A stretch of 23,035 nt of DNA, taken from positions 1-23,035 of the forward strand of contig JAQGAU010000873.1 in assembly GCA_034698045.1 (NCBI GenBank), written 5' to 3'. The notes under the pieces were generated by a model. The model made no database searches. It was not told the DNA's origin and worked only from the letters and a program-made list of their open reading frames with translations. Both the position numbers and the translations under genes were made by a program. Position 1 is the first letter of the stretch. Every line of letters begins with the position of its first letter. The stretch comes from Paramacrobiotus richtersi. Its lineage: Eukaryota > Tardigrada > Eutardigrada > Parachela > Macrobiotidae. Below, one piece after another: positions 1-9,290 of this stretch.

Positions 1-1142
1 GCATCACTGCTCGAGGTCTCTTCGCTTTTTCGCCCGTAGGCGCCTATGTTAAATCTATGCAAGTCACGAACTTGGGTGATCGCCTCCGCCACTGCCCCGT
101 GAGCAGGCTTTTACAGCTGCCACCGGGAAAGCAGACGATTTACGTAGAGAAAAGATAGCAGAATTTTGTGAAGCAGCGAAACGACGTGTCTTGCTGGCGG
201 CAGAATTAAGGGAATTTAAAAAAACAGCTGTCGGCATATTGCTGAATCACCCTGTATGTTATCGAATAGATTCTGAATATGGATCTCAAGAAACCCTGAG
301 GCGGCAGCCGAAGGTGTTTCTTGTAAAGGGATATAATCGAACATGTTCCATGGGAATTGCTGAAAAAGTTTGAATTACAGAGTGTTGCATGCATTCTGCT
401 TTACTTCAACGCTTAATTGGGGCTTAGACAGATCCATGAAATGTTGTAGGATAAGCTACACACAAGGGCTTTTTGAGAAGTTTCGTGGAGTTCCCATATC
501 AATGTACAGGAGAGCACAGAGCTAAAAAAAGTTGGCAATAACTTTTCGAAACCGTTGCTACGTCCTTGTATGAGGCGAACCACACGGGTTGCTCTTTAAA
601 GCAGAAGTACACCACTGATAATGCGAGAAGTAGCGCAGGATTATTATTCGGAATCGGGTTCCGTGTACAAACGGCCAATCCGCATTACGACGATCGTGGA
701 AACACTTGGACCGGAGGACACTTCTGCAGCATTCCTAATCCTGAGTAGTGATTGTTATGCCACCAAACACTAAACCTGCAAACAGGAACCCATTACCGGT
801 ACCGAAAGTTCTACAATTAGTTTGGACAAATCCAAGTACTTAGATCCGAATCGCTAATAAACCTATTGCAATTGCGCATGCCATCTGCCACCTTTCGGCT
901 GTCGGTGAATGCAACTGGGACTCTGAGCTGTTCTCCAGTATAATTGCCTCACTCGTTACAGTTATTGCAGAAAGGTTTTACCTTGTTTCACCAGGAAACA
1001 TGCCGGCAAATGCCCACAACTGCGAGGCGAAGCTCAGTGCTCATTATGGCAACTAAAACCTGTAAACAGCTTATATAAATAATGTAAGCCTGTAAGAATA
1101 GCACCGATTTTCTCTACGGTATAACACCTCTACTTTTAGACT
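1..1142. other. Non-coding or unrecognised left end
   Basis: I see no gene that I can support here. The open frames at about 191-373 and 566-748 are about 60 codons long, have no recognisable motif, no membrane segment and no convincing splice signals. No repeat family seen elsewhere in the window is present. The stretch just right of it holds the 3' end of the minus-strand GPCR, so part of it may be that gene's 3' UTR; I found no AATAAA on the minus strand between about 800 and 1142. Confidence 0.4.
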
Positions 1143-3063
1143 CTAGAGAGCACACTGCCCAGCTTTTGGGGAATGGCACGCGGCACTGAAGTGACCCTTA
1201 CGTTGCGCCTGCAGTCCCCAATGCAAGAACAACCCATTAACAAAGAAATTCAAAGTTCCGACTGATCCTGATAAAAACGTACGTAATCTTCCGCAGATTA
1301 CGTAAATGTTTCGTCTTACCGGTGTAAAAAGGAATCCCACATGCAAAGCCACACGGAGCAGTCCGCCAATCGGTTTCAGTGTTCGGTAATCCACTACTGC
1401 TATCGCTACAGGGGCGACCAGAGCTGCTGCACAATGAATACACGTCATAACAAAGAATACTTTTGTGACAAACACACGCCGGCGAAACGCCGGGTGTTGC
1501 CACACAGGAACAGAATTCTCATTATCCGCATTTTGTATTTTGAGCGAACATTTAACCAAATATAGCTTAACGAACGCTCCTAAGTACAGGCCCGTCGATA
1601 TCGCCAGTGGAGCGTAAATTCCAACTGCTTGTCGGAGGAAATATGGTGCAATGGTCGGCCGCGGAACGCATGAACCCAGTTGCGGACTTATTGCGCCAGG
1701 TCCAGGCAGGAAAAAGTACAGATGACACCCAACGGCTACAATCCATGAGACAGCTATTTGTCCGGTCTGTATCCTCCTAAAAACGTTCCAGTAATTAGGA
1801 AAAGTCATAGCTGCATTGAGAAAATGTAAGTTACCTTGCAAACGCGCTATAATTTCATATCGGAAGAAGAAAGGTAGACTTTGCGACACAAAAACCAAAG
1901 CAAATGCATATCAAAACAATAACGTTATATGTAACTGCATAAAATGTATTCCTTACGGAAAACCAGTTCATAATTCCAAAAGCCATAAAAGCTATCATAC
2001 CATGGACAACAGGCCGAATAGTCGGGATAATCGATCGAAAGAATATTATTTTCAAATTCTGAAGAGTATCAACGTTTGTGATCGTGTCTGGTTTGCTCTG
2101 GATAACGACTAGACTACGTTTGGAAGGACGTGAATGAACAAGTTCGCAGTCTTCGACATTTGAGATCATCCGAGCAGCGAGCTGCCATGCGAGTGCCCGT
2201 AATTATCGTTTTCATTAGTAGCTTACTTCTGACGCTTTGCTAACGATGCTATTGATAGAAAATGATGCACTTATGTTGTTAATAAATTAATACACCTTCG
2301 ATTGATTCGTGTGTTCTGAACCGCAGCCTCTTATCTCATGGGACACATGAGCGGCCAGCACTTGAGACACAAGTGTGCACATTCTGGTTACTGTTAGCTA
2401 TGATCCTTCTTGCATTTCCGTACTGTGGAATCTTACTTGCATATACTTCATGCGTATTTATATAATATATCATTCATGACCTTACGGAGGTCTCGAACAC
2501 TGTACCAGTAAGTGGCGTCGTCTCATATCCTTTTTTTCACTTCTGCCATTGTATCCTATTTCATAATCAACAAGCTACCGACAAACTATACGAATTTCCT
2601 CTCTACTTGTCAGCACCTACCTGGAAGTCCACTTCTGATTCAGTTCTCTGTTCATTATCAGTATCCCAATCGCACGATTAATGGACAACATTAGTAAACC
2701 CCACAAAGCCGCCTGATTTGCAACGAGATAGATGAATACGTAAATATTACAGGCCGCAACGTCGGCGTTAAAGCCGATGGTTACCCCGGTTTGTGCGAGG
2801 AAAGTAGCCAGCTCCGAGCATGGAAGGTAAACAGCCGTTAAGAAAAGCTCGACATACAGTTGGTTGAACACTAACAAACGGGAGCTTTTCAAGATGTTCC
2901 AACGCTTATATAGCAAAACTAGAACAAGAACCGAGTTGACAGTGCCTATAAAGGCGAGAACTGAACAGACGATCAGAAGTTCGCTGCCGTAAATGGTTTT
3001 GTCGAGCAGGATCCTCTTGGGGAAGGAGGTGTTGTGGTTGTACGGATATGTCGTGCTATTCAT
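1143..3063 (-). CDS. Rhodopsin-like GPCR, two exons
   Basis: Predicted plasma-membrane G-protein-coupled receptor of 358 residues, ligand unknown. Exon 1 is 3063..2621 and exon 2 is 1776..1143; the 844 bp intron has donor CAG|GTAGGT and acceptor TTTTTAG|G, both phase 2, so the frame is kept. The ATG at 3063 is followed by two N-glycosylation sequons (N2, N11), as expected for an extracellular N-terminus. Exon 1 gives TM1 (about 28-52), TM2 (62-86), a cysteine at 105 and TM3 (104-127) ending in INR where DRY normally stands. Exon 2 gives TM4 with W159, an ECL2 cysteine near 184, TM5 with a proline, TM6 and TM7. The usual NPxxY is replaced by FTPVRRNIY. Joining at 1776 restores a normal TM3-TM4 loop length. 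An upstream in-frame stretch (to 1898) is open by chance and I take it as intron. The last 45 residues after TM7 are of uncertain reality. The subfamily is not recognised. Confidence 0.72.
1855..2169 (-). pseudogene. Hydrophobic open frame inside GPCR intron, possible receptor exon remnant
   Basis: A 104-codon open frame starting at an ATG (2169) lies on the sense strand inside the 844 bp intron of the GPCR gene. After a hydrophilic N-terminus of about 50 residues it encodes two hydrophobic segments, around IRPVVHGMIAFMAFGIMNW and YAVTYNVIVLICICFGF. That layout resembles the N-terminus of a gustatory-receptor-like protein, such as the one at 6090. No later exon could be attached to it. It may be a nested exon, a relic of another receptor gene, or a chance open frame. 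The Gr comparison rests on shape only, with no shared motif. Confidence 0.25.
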
Positions 3064-3082
3064 CGCGATAAATCAAGTCTGC

Positions 3083-3138
3083 TCGCAATGTTGACAATCA
3101 CACAATACCGTCGCAATGCTCACAATCACACAACACCG
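3083..3138. repeat. Two-unit 28 bp tandem repeat
   Basis: Two adjacent 28 bp units (3083-3110 and 3111-3138) both begin TCGCAATG and end in CACAA(T/C)ACCG; they differ at three positions. The repeat starts 20 bp upstream of the ATG of the minus-strand GPCR, so it lies in its 5' UTR or proximal promoter. A role in regulation is possible but not shown. Confidence 0.85.
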
Positions 3139-3330
3139 TATGAACTATTTCGAAAAACGAGATATCTGTTTATTACTGGCGATGCGAGCTGGAAGAAAGT
3201 GCAATTTCAAGGAGCGAAACGTCAGCTATGTATGAAGTGAATTATGCCACTAGCGTTTGTCAACGCTATACATGTACACTGTACGCATGTACCTGATTCA
3301 AGTTAATCATGGAAACCTAATTATCTCATG

Positions 3331-3357
3331 GATTAAATCTAAATTGCGGATTTAATC
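3331..3357. repeat. Short inverted repeat
   Basis: GATTAAATC at 3331-3339 is followed after 9 bp by its reverse complement GATTTAATC at 3349-3357. The same stretch carries a direct repeat TTAATCATGGA at 3303-3313 and 3352-3362. Function unknown; short AT-rich hairpins of this size can occur by chance. Confidence 0.6.
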
Positions 3358-4261
3358 ATGGAAGCTGTTCGTCAGCCCCGTTGCAGCTGAGGTCATCTGC
3401 GTACTGAGATGAATTACGTTGTGTACTGCTCTGCTAACAAGGATAACTTCCTAAAGCCAGATTAGATTAATTCCATCTATTGGCATTAGCGAAATCAAGA
3501 CATGTGCCCACCTGCACCCGTCTCGACAACCTGCGTTCTTGTTTTCATTAGTCAGAACATCAGTGTGCGATGTCGAAAAATCCGCTTGTTTGGACCAATT
3601 TGGACAAATCAGTGAATTGTTTGGGAAGGGGATCTTTGTGCTCACAGATCTCGCTTCTTTTGTGCACCAGCCTGACGTTGCGCGCCAAACGGCTTTCTGA
3701 CACTGTCTATGCATGTTCAGGCCATTATAACAATCATGGATGCTAACATAAAGCTTATAGGTGCGCAGGTGTTGTAGTTTAGCGTATACTTATGACAGGG
3801 CGCAGAAGTTCACCTTAATGAGCCAGTGAGCCGAAGGTTTCTCTGACATCCGGATGCAGTGATGCGATTGGTTTATTTCTGGCATCCGTAATGTCGTTGA
3901 CAAGCGCTGCTGTAGCATGGAGTAGCATAAGGATTAGGTTGCATATTTGCGCAATGCGGCTTATGTTGCTGGAAGTGACGGAAGTACGTACGGTACATGT
4001 ATTGCAACATAAAGCAATTTGAAACATTTGTATGGATTGACTTCACCCACCAGACCGGAACCAGAATAAAGACGTATTTCCTGGTATTAATTAACAATAG
4101 ATAAATCATATAAATAATGGCCGAGCGACCGAGCGACTGACCGACACAATGACGGATGGACATCGATATCCATTTGGGTATAGAGGACATTCGCTCCGCT
4201 TTGATCGATAACTAAAACACCTCCCATTGTCAACAGAATGCGCCTCGTCACGACAGTTAAT

Positions 4262-4367
4262 GTCCAAAAAATTGTCCCGCGACTATTCGTCCCACGAGGA
4301 ATTGGCCCCGGAGGTACATTTCGCTCCATGACTTTTCGTCTCCCAGGAATTCGCCCCAGTTGAAAAA
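4262..4367. repeat. Degenerate ~16 bp tandem repeat (AATTCGYCCC type)
   Basis: About six consecutive units of 14 to 18 bp share a core of ATT or TTT, then CG or GG, then YCCC: AATTGTCCCGCGAC, TATTCGTCCCACGAGG, AATTGGCCCCGGAGGT, ACATTTCGCTCC, CTTTTCGTCTCCCAGG, AATTCGCCCCAGTT. This looks like a decayed minisatellite or the subterminal repeat zone of an old transposable element. No coding sequence for a transposase is visible next to it. Confidence 0.6.
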
Positions 4368-5216
4368 TGTAGCAATTTTGGGATTGCTGTAATTGTAACT
4401 GAAGCGGCTTTTGATGGTCATCCTTTACAGTAACAGTCCTGACTGTACTTATGCGCGATATGGACGCAATAGCCTACCGTACAGCTACGATCGAGTGCAC
4501 ACAGCATTTGTACAGCCATAAGCCTTCATCGAGATTCTTTAGAGGGGTTACTCTTGAAGTCTTGAATGGACAAGTAACGTTATCAATATCCGCGTGAACC
4601 AGACCGAAGCTGAGATGCATGTTTGCCTATGATTTCACAGATTATAAGAATGCATAGGTTTCTAAATACCGCTAACAAACAAGAAGTACGAATTCACTTC
4701 CTTCGAGATTTACGTTCGAATGGTTTTGCTCCTCGCTCTGTGGTGTAACCACCATTTAGCCTTTGTTCTTTGGTTATATGCATGTGTTAGTTAGTTTTAA
4801 GTATGCGTTGCTGTTGTTCGTTACCTCGGGTTTCTGAAACAAGCAGGTGCTCGCAGGAGGGAAGCAAGATGAGCCTTACTTGCACTTGACATTTATGCTG
4901 CTTAGTTGTCACGCTTTGTGTTACAGCAACTACGTGTGACACTACGTATTATTATTATGTAGTTTTAACCAACTGTTACGCAAAAGTGAGAAGCAGATGC
5001 CGCGATATAATTTCGTCGGAGTAATGGCGTTAAGTGGAGGTAAAGGTTTATCTCGCTTTCCCCTAGGACCAGAGCACATGTTTGCTCGATCTGGAAGCTG
5101 ATGGCGTTGCAAGAAAACCCGCATGATACATCTACAAGTATTTTCGACCGCTCGCAAACTGCCACAGAGCGTTCTAAACTGTTCATCACAATCGCGCGGT
5201 GACTAAAGGTCACATT

Positions 5217-5310
5217 TGCACTTCCCCCCGGTTGTTTTGTGTCTTCTCCCATTCCTTGTTCTCCTGAAGTGCCTAGGTTCCGGCTGCTTCTCGAAAACCG
5301 AGAACGCTGT
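5217..5310 (+). pseudogene. Relic of a gustatory-receptor-like gene (TM1 region)
   Basis: The stretch aligns with the first-helix coding region of the gustatory-receptor-like gene (about 6107-6200), on the same strand and about 0.9 kb upstream of it. The best block reads TCCTGAAGTGCCTAGGTTCC against TCCTGAAATGCCTAGGTTTC in the gene, followed by CGGCTGCTTCTCGAAAA against CGGCTGTTTCTTGAAAA. The reading frame is broken by small gaps, and similarity fades after about 5310. It is most simply the decayed 5' end of a tandem duplicate of that gene. Confidence 0.65.
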
Positions 5311-5718
5311 TCATCTATGCAGCCGAGAATAATGCACCATGCTCACCCGTTTTGATAACGTTTATCAGGCGCCATATTCTGTAAGCTAATCTCAAACCTC
5401 AATGTGTACTTGCGAAAATAGAACAGCAGAGCAGCTGTACAAAAGAGATTCCGGTTGATTGTACTTTGTAACTCTCAAGTGGGTTTAGTAGCAAGGTAGC
5501 CTTTCCAGGCCCTAAATTCAGAAAAATCCCAAAGCTCGCATGCAGACACAGAGCAATTTAGTGAACTTAAAAGAAACAATACTAGGTGCTGGGAAGCGCA
5601 GTTGACCCATTAGGGGTAATTTATTGGTTATCCCAGGTGCCGTGCTAGTATCTAGACAAAACAATCTAATCAAATAAAAAACTTATTCCAATCAGCGCGA
5701 CACAGAACAGTGCTCGTA

Positions 5719-5746
5719 ATTAAATGCGCATTACCACGCATTTAAT
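5719..5746. repeat. Perfect 10 bp inverted repeat, 8 bp loop
   Basis: ATTAAATGCG at 5719-5728 and its exact reverse complement CGCATTTAAT at 5737-5746 flank the loop CATTACCA. A related sequence, ATTAAACGCGCATTTA, occurs near 6018, about 70 bp upstream of the gustatory-receptor-like gene. It could be a small element end or a regulatory palindrome; nothing in the sequence decides between these. Confidence 0.6.
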
Positions 5747-6089
5747 GCGCGTTCCTTTTTTGACAAGTATTCGCCCAGAGCGCAAGCTTTAGGCTCAACT
5801 AGGATTTCCACAGGCTTTGCTGTACCTGTGATTGTTTTGTGTCAAGTTGTCTACTCAGGAGCGGGAAGCAGACAGCCTGGTATTCGGTTTCAGCAGAGTA
5901 ATGCTAAGCGCACGTGAGGTTGTGTCATTTCCCCTACAGTCCATGAGCACTTGTGTGTTTGTTCAAACCGAAAGTTGCATGGCACAGGCGGCATAGCTGA
6001 CACGCGGAAACCAGCACAATTAAACGCGCATTTACTGGCACATGGCTTTTTAAACTAGCCGTCATTGACTTGTCTTGCTCTGACGAAAG

Positions 6090-7554
6090 ATGGCATTTAT
6101 CTGTAAACTACCCAAAGGCTTCTTATCTCTTCGTCTGTTCCTCTTCCTTGTCATCCTGAAATGCCTAGGTTTCGGCTGTTTCTTGAAAAGACACGAACGC
6201 GAAACGGTCCACACCTTACTGAACATTTTCTTGCGTGTGCTGCAATTCTTATGGATACTGCTTCTGCTGTCATCTCTAAGTTTGTTGTATGGATATCAAC
6301 TGTATACAGTTCTACTTGGGAATCTCGGCACAGAAATCAGTGCGGGAAACATACTTGTACTCGGTAGCCGCTTCCTGCGAGCCGCAGCCGTTATCGTCGG
6401 TACACTACTCTGCATGTTGATGTTCGGTAGACTGATGAGAATGGTCCGTGATTTGGACCTGCAAGTCGAAGGACGCCTGAGTAAACGGGAGAGCACAATC
6501 CTAACCGCTTGTTTTTTGCTCATGTCATTCCTCTGTATTTGGCGATACAGTCAAACAGCGTACGGTATTCCAACAAACTTTACGGCTTATCGCCCGATTT
6601 ACATCGAGTTGGGAGTAATTCGGTATCCAACGTTGTGTGTAATTCTAACCTGGTTGCTAGTGATCACCCAGAACGTCTGCTCGCTCGGCACCTACTCATG
6701 TGAACTTGTCATATTTGAGATATGCGTTGTTCTTGCGGTTTTATTCAAAAAGTTTGCAGAGGGCCTGCTAGTGGGCCGAGGCAATGGAACCGTTAAAGTC
6801 TGTACGGACAGCATCACCGCTCATTACCATCTCGGCGAACAAGTCCGCCGTTTGGATTCGGTTCTTTCTTGGCAAACCTTCCTTTACTGTACTTATCGAA
6901 TTCTGTCAATTTTGGGGAGCATCTACGTTCTGAAAACAGAGTACAAGCCCGGTGTTGTGGCGTTCATGGTAGAGGACATGTTCTGGCTGGCTTTTTATTT
7001 TTCCGACTTATATTCGTTCACGAACAGGTAAAGCACGTACATGTAGTTTCGTTTCGTTTTTCTGAAGACACTGTTAAAAAGAACTTATGTGTTGTGTCAT
7101 TACGTTAACCAAGCACAGTCTGGTACAGACTGCTTTAAGCCGGGCAATGCAGTAAAATCGATAAGCAGACATTGACATTGTTTACTGTCTGCACGCAGGC
7201 GCAAACCATAATTCCGCGAATTGAGGAAACGCTCCATCGGAAGTTACTTAACAAAGAGAATCAACAGGATGTGTACTTTCACCTCACTCGGCTGCGGAGT
7301 CAGCATGTCGGATTCACGGTGGCTCATGTCCTTCCCGTCAACCAAAGCTTCGTTGTCACGGTACAATTCGTAACGGTCACATCACGATTTGCGATGACAT
7401 GGTTTTTCTTCGGTTCTTTCAGGTAATCGCTGGAACCGTTGGTTACGCTCTGATTATTCTGGAACTGGGCGACAAGGAAGTTTCAGTACACACTATGCAG
7501 GCCATAAGATCTGTAATCACTGAAACCTTGAATCGCACATTGTGCGAAATATGA
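6090..7554 (+). CDS. Gustatory-receptor-like seven-helix protein, three exons
   Basis: Predicted 425-residue multi-pass membrane protein of the insect gustatory/odorant receptor superfamily (7tm_7 type), which in arthropods form ligand-gated cation channels. Exons: 6090..7027, 7153..7360, 7423..7554. Intron 1 uses AACAG|GTAAAG and a phase 2 acceptor GCAATGCAG|T. Intron 2 (62 bp) uses ACG|GTACAA and TTCTTTCAG|GTA, phase 0. Hydrophobic segments lie near residues 11-31, 44-66, 88-111, 136-152, 177-222, 262-281 and 288-308, plus a C-terminal one. The stretch AQTIIPRIEETLHRKLL followed by a final helix (IAGTVGYALIILEL) in a separate short exon matches the usual Gr C-terminal layout, although the family's TYhhhhhQF is degenerate here (GYALIILEL). 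The weak point is the first acceptor. A better-looking one at 7199 (CACGCAG|G) would shift the frame, so only the one at 7153 keeps the protein open, at the cost of about 15 extra residues. Confidence 0.62.
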
Positions 7555-7883
7555 CAGCCAGATCGTTTTTGTGTTAACTTTGTTTCATAGTTACTAATTT
7601 CACTTTACAGCACTTAAAAATTATAGCTGGTAACCATATGAGACCGAATGATAAAACATTGTAGTGCAATTTCTCAGAAGGCCAATGGACAGAGCGCAAA
7701 GATGGAAAGGTCCCAACTTTGATGCAAAATATTAACGTTACCGAAAGCAGCGGTTGTGCTAATAATGAGATTTCTGAATTCTTAGCTCATGCTGAACTGA
7801 TTGCGTGATGCATGTGTACAGATTAGCATGATTAACTGCACTCCCAATATCGAGCCAGATAACTGCAGATCAGCGAAATTATA

Positions 7884-8048
7884 GGTGCCGTTAACCGAAC
7901 CGAACCGTTTAGAGAACCGGAACCGTCGGTTCGGTTCTCTATGGTTCTCATAATTTGGAACCATTTAACCGATGCAGAGAGAACCGTATTAACCGGTTCC
8001 CATGTCGAACCAAACCGGAAAGAACCGGAAAGAACCGAGAACCGGTCG
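7884..8048. repeat. GAACCG-rich repeat block, left
   Basis: The block is packed with GAACCG/CGGTTC hexamers in both orientations. A 19 bp stretch at 7977-7995 (GAGAGAACCGTATTAACCG) is repeated as an exact reverse complement at 8569-8587 in the right block. A 13 bp stretch (TTTAGAGAACCGG, 7908-7920) recurs in direct orientation at 8702-8714. The two blocks may be the ends of one element of about 850 bp that carries no coding sequence. Confidence 0.75.
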
Positions 8049-8330
8049 AGCATAATACGATAGTAATTATGAACGACAGCGAGACACAGTGGCACTGTTG
8101 ACTGACACACACATTGCTGCAAAGTGTAACTGCAAATGCCAGTGTGGTAGTCATGTCATTACATTTGCAGGTGCTGCAGGAATTCCAGCGGTGTAATCAG
8201 CATTCATACATAATTTTTGCTGTCTTTTTGAGTACTTTCAGCAGTTGTTTGTCTACGACAGTGCCGCCACCGCGTCTCGCGCTTTAGTTTCGGGAGCTTT
8301 ATTCAGCATGCAGCGACTATGAGCGCTTCT

Positions 8331-8373
8331 TGAATTAGTTGTTTTGAATTAGTTGTTCTGAATTAGCACGTTC
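8331..8373. repeat. Three-unit 14 bp tandem repeat
   Basis: Two units TGAATTAGTTGTT(T/C) (8331-8344 and 8345-8358) are followed by a third, diverged unit TGAATTAGCACGTTC (8359-8373). It sits between the two GAACCG-rich blocks. No function is apparent. Confidence 0.7.
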
Positions 8374-8567
8374 TGTCCAACAACTAAGATAATTAAATAA
8401 ATTGTGCCGGCTGTTATATGTCTAACGTGCCGTGGTACCCTCTGCAAACGCTGAGGTGGAATACCATCTCCGTTGTTGAAATCAGTGACGAATATATTCA
8501 AAAAGTATTCGACGGCTTGATGTCATTTTGATTAATTTATGTATGTCGTTAAGTTGTTTTAAAAATA

Positions 8568-8733
8568 TCGGTTAATACGGTTCTCTCCGGTTCTTTTCGG
8601 TTCTCTCGAAGAACCGAACCACGAGAACCGGTTCCTTTCCGGAACCGAATGGAAAGAACCGGCTTCCAGTCAGAGCCGAACTGGAACCAGAACCGGAACC
8701 ATTTAGAGAACCGGTGGCATCTATAGACCGTTC
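8568..8733. repeat. GAACCG-rich repeat block, right
   Basis: This second block of dense GAACCG/CGGTTC hexamers shares an inverted 19-mer and a direct 13-mer with the block at 7884-8048. About 50 bp after it ends, a truncated LRR gene tail begins, so the block may mark the rearrangement or insertion that removed the 5' part of that gene copy. Confidence 0.75.
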
Positions 8734-8782
8734 CAAATGAAATCTTGCACACAATTCCCAAACTATTTGAATACGAACACAG

Positions 8783-9290
8783 CCTTGGGTTTCAAAATAA
8801 TAATTTCTGCTCAAATGCGGATTGTTCCTGTTGCCATCTCAAGGATTTCATGCAGTGGGCCGTAAGTATGCCCAGAACTCGAACGAACTCAACAGCGAAT
8901 AATAATCCAGTTCTCTTGCGGTGATCGATCGTACTCATTTGGGAGTTTTCCCGGTCTGGACACCTACAAGAACTGTAAGGAGATTTTTTACAGTATTAAC
9001 GCACTGTCTGTCTTCAATGCATGCCGTATTCGTATTGGATTAGTTATTTTTATTTCGGGTCTATAACGTTTACAATGTGTTTAGGTTCCGAGCCAGACAG
9101 AGTTATTTGAAACAGTCATAGCCACAGAAAGACGCATGGGTCGCAATTATGGCAGTTAAGCCACAGCTTCATATCAGATTCGATTACCTGAACGTTGGAC
9201 GACGAGATTATACGGTGGCTGTGGACAAGAAAGGAACCCTAAAGTGAAATACCATTGTTGCTGCTGCTTTCGATAAGCCGCTCTATTAAT
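8783..9290 (+). pseudogene. Inverted, truncated LRR-family relic (LRRCT end, tail exon, 3' UTR)
   Basis: This is the only plus-strand member of the LRR family. It starts inside exon 2 and encodes NNFCSNADCSCCHLKDFMQW, then AVSMP, the LRRCT signature of the family. A one-base insertion in AATAATAATCCAG shifts the frame; the other frame continues as SCGDRSYSFGSFPGLDTYKN. The phase 1 donor AACT|GTAAGG is at 8974/8975 and the acceptor TGTTTAG|G at 9084/9085. The tail exon 9085..9110 would read CSEPDRVI and stop. Similarity to the 3' UTR of the minus-strand copies continues to about 9290 (for example CGACGAGATTATACGG, and TGCTTTCGATAAGCCGCTC). Exon 1 and the first part of exon 2 are absent. Non-functional as a gene. 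Confidence 0.85.

Larger units (their letters stand above)
3064..5216. other. Intergenic region between GPCR and Gr relic
   Basis: No gene is supported. Contents that I can point to are a 28 bp tandem duplication directly upstream of the GPCR start (3083-3138), a GATTAAATC/GATTTAATC inverted repeat at 3331-3357, and degenerate 16 bp repeats at 4262-4367. Overlapping minus-strand frames at 3815-4190 encode hydrophobic stretches but shift frame and have stops. The open frame at 3451-3714 (-) has no motif that I recognise. Confidence 0.4.

Noticed and set aside
1799-1826. Possible 24 bp intron (GTAACT...ATGCAG) at the start of the second GPCR exon
   Set aside because: Too short for a normal spliceosomal intron and does not match the phase of exon 1. 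The acceptor at 1777 matches phase 2 and gives a normal TM3-TM4 loop.
3815-4190. Minus-strand hydrophobic frames that could be exons of another receptor (ICNLILMLLHATAALVND)
   Set aside because: The two frames overlap out of register, each ends in a stop, and no splice pair joins them or links them to a neighbour. No alignment to the Gr or GPCR genes of the window was found.
7884-8733. Coding frames in the GAACCG blocks (70 to 96 codons, minus strand)
   Set aside because: They arise from the repeat words themselves, giving Arg/Gly/Ser/Phe-rich peptides with no family resemblance.
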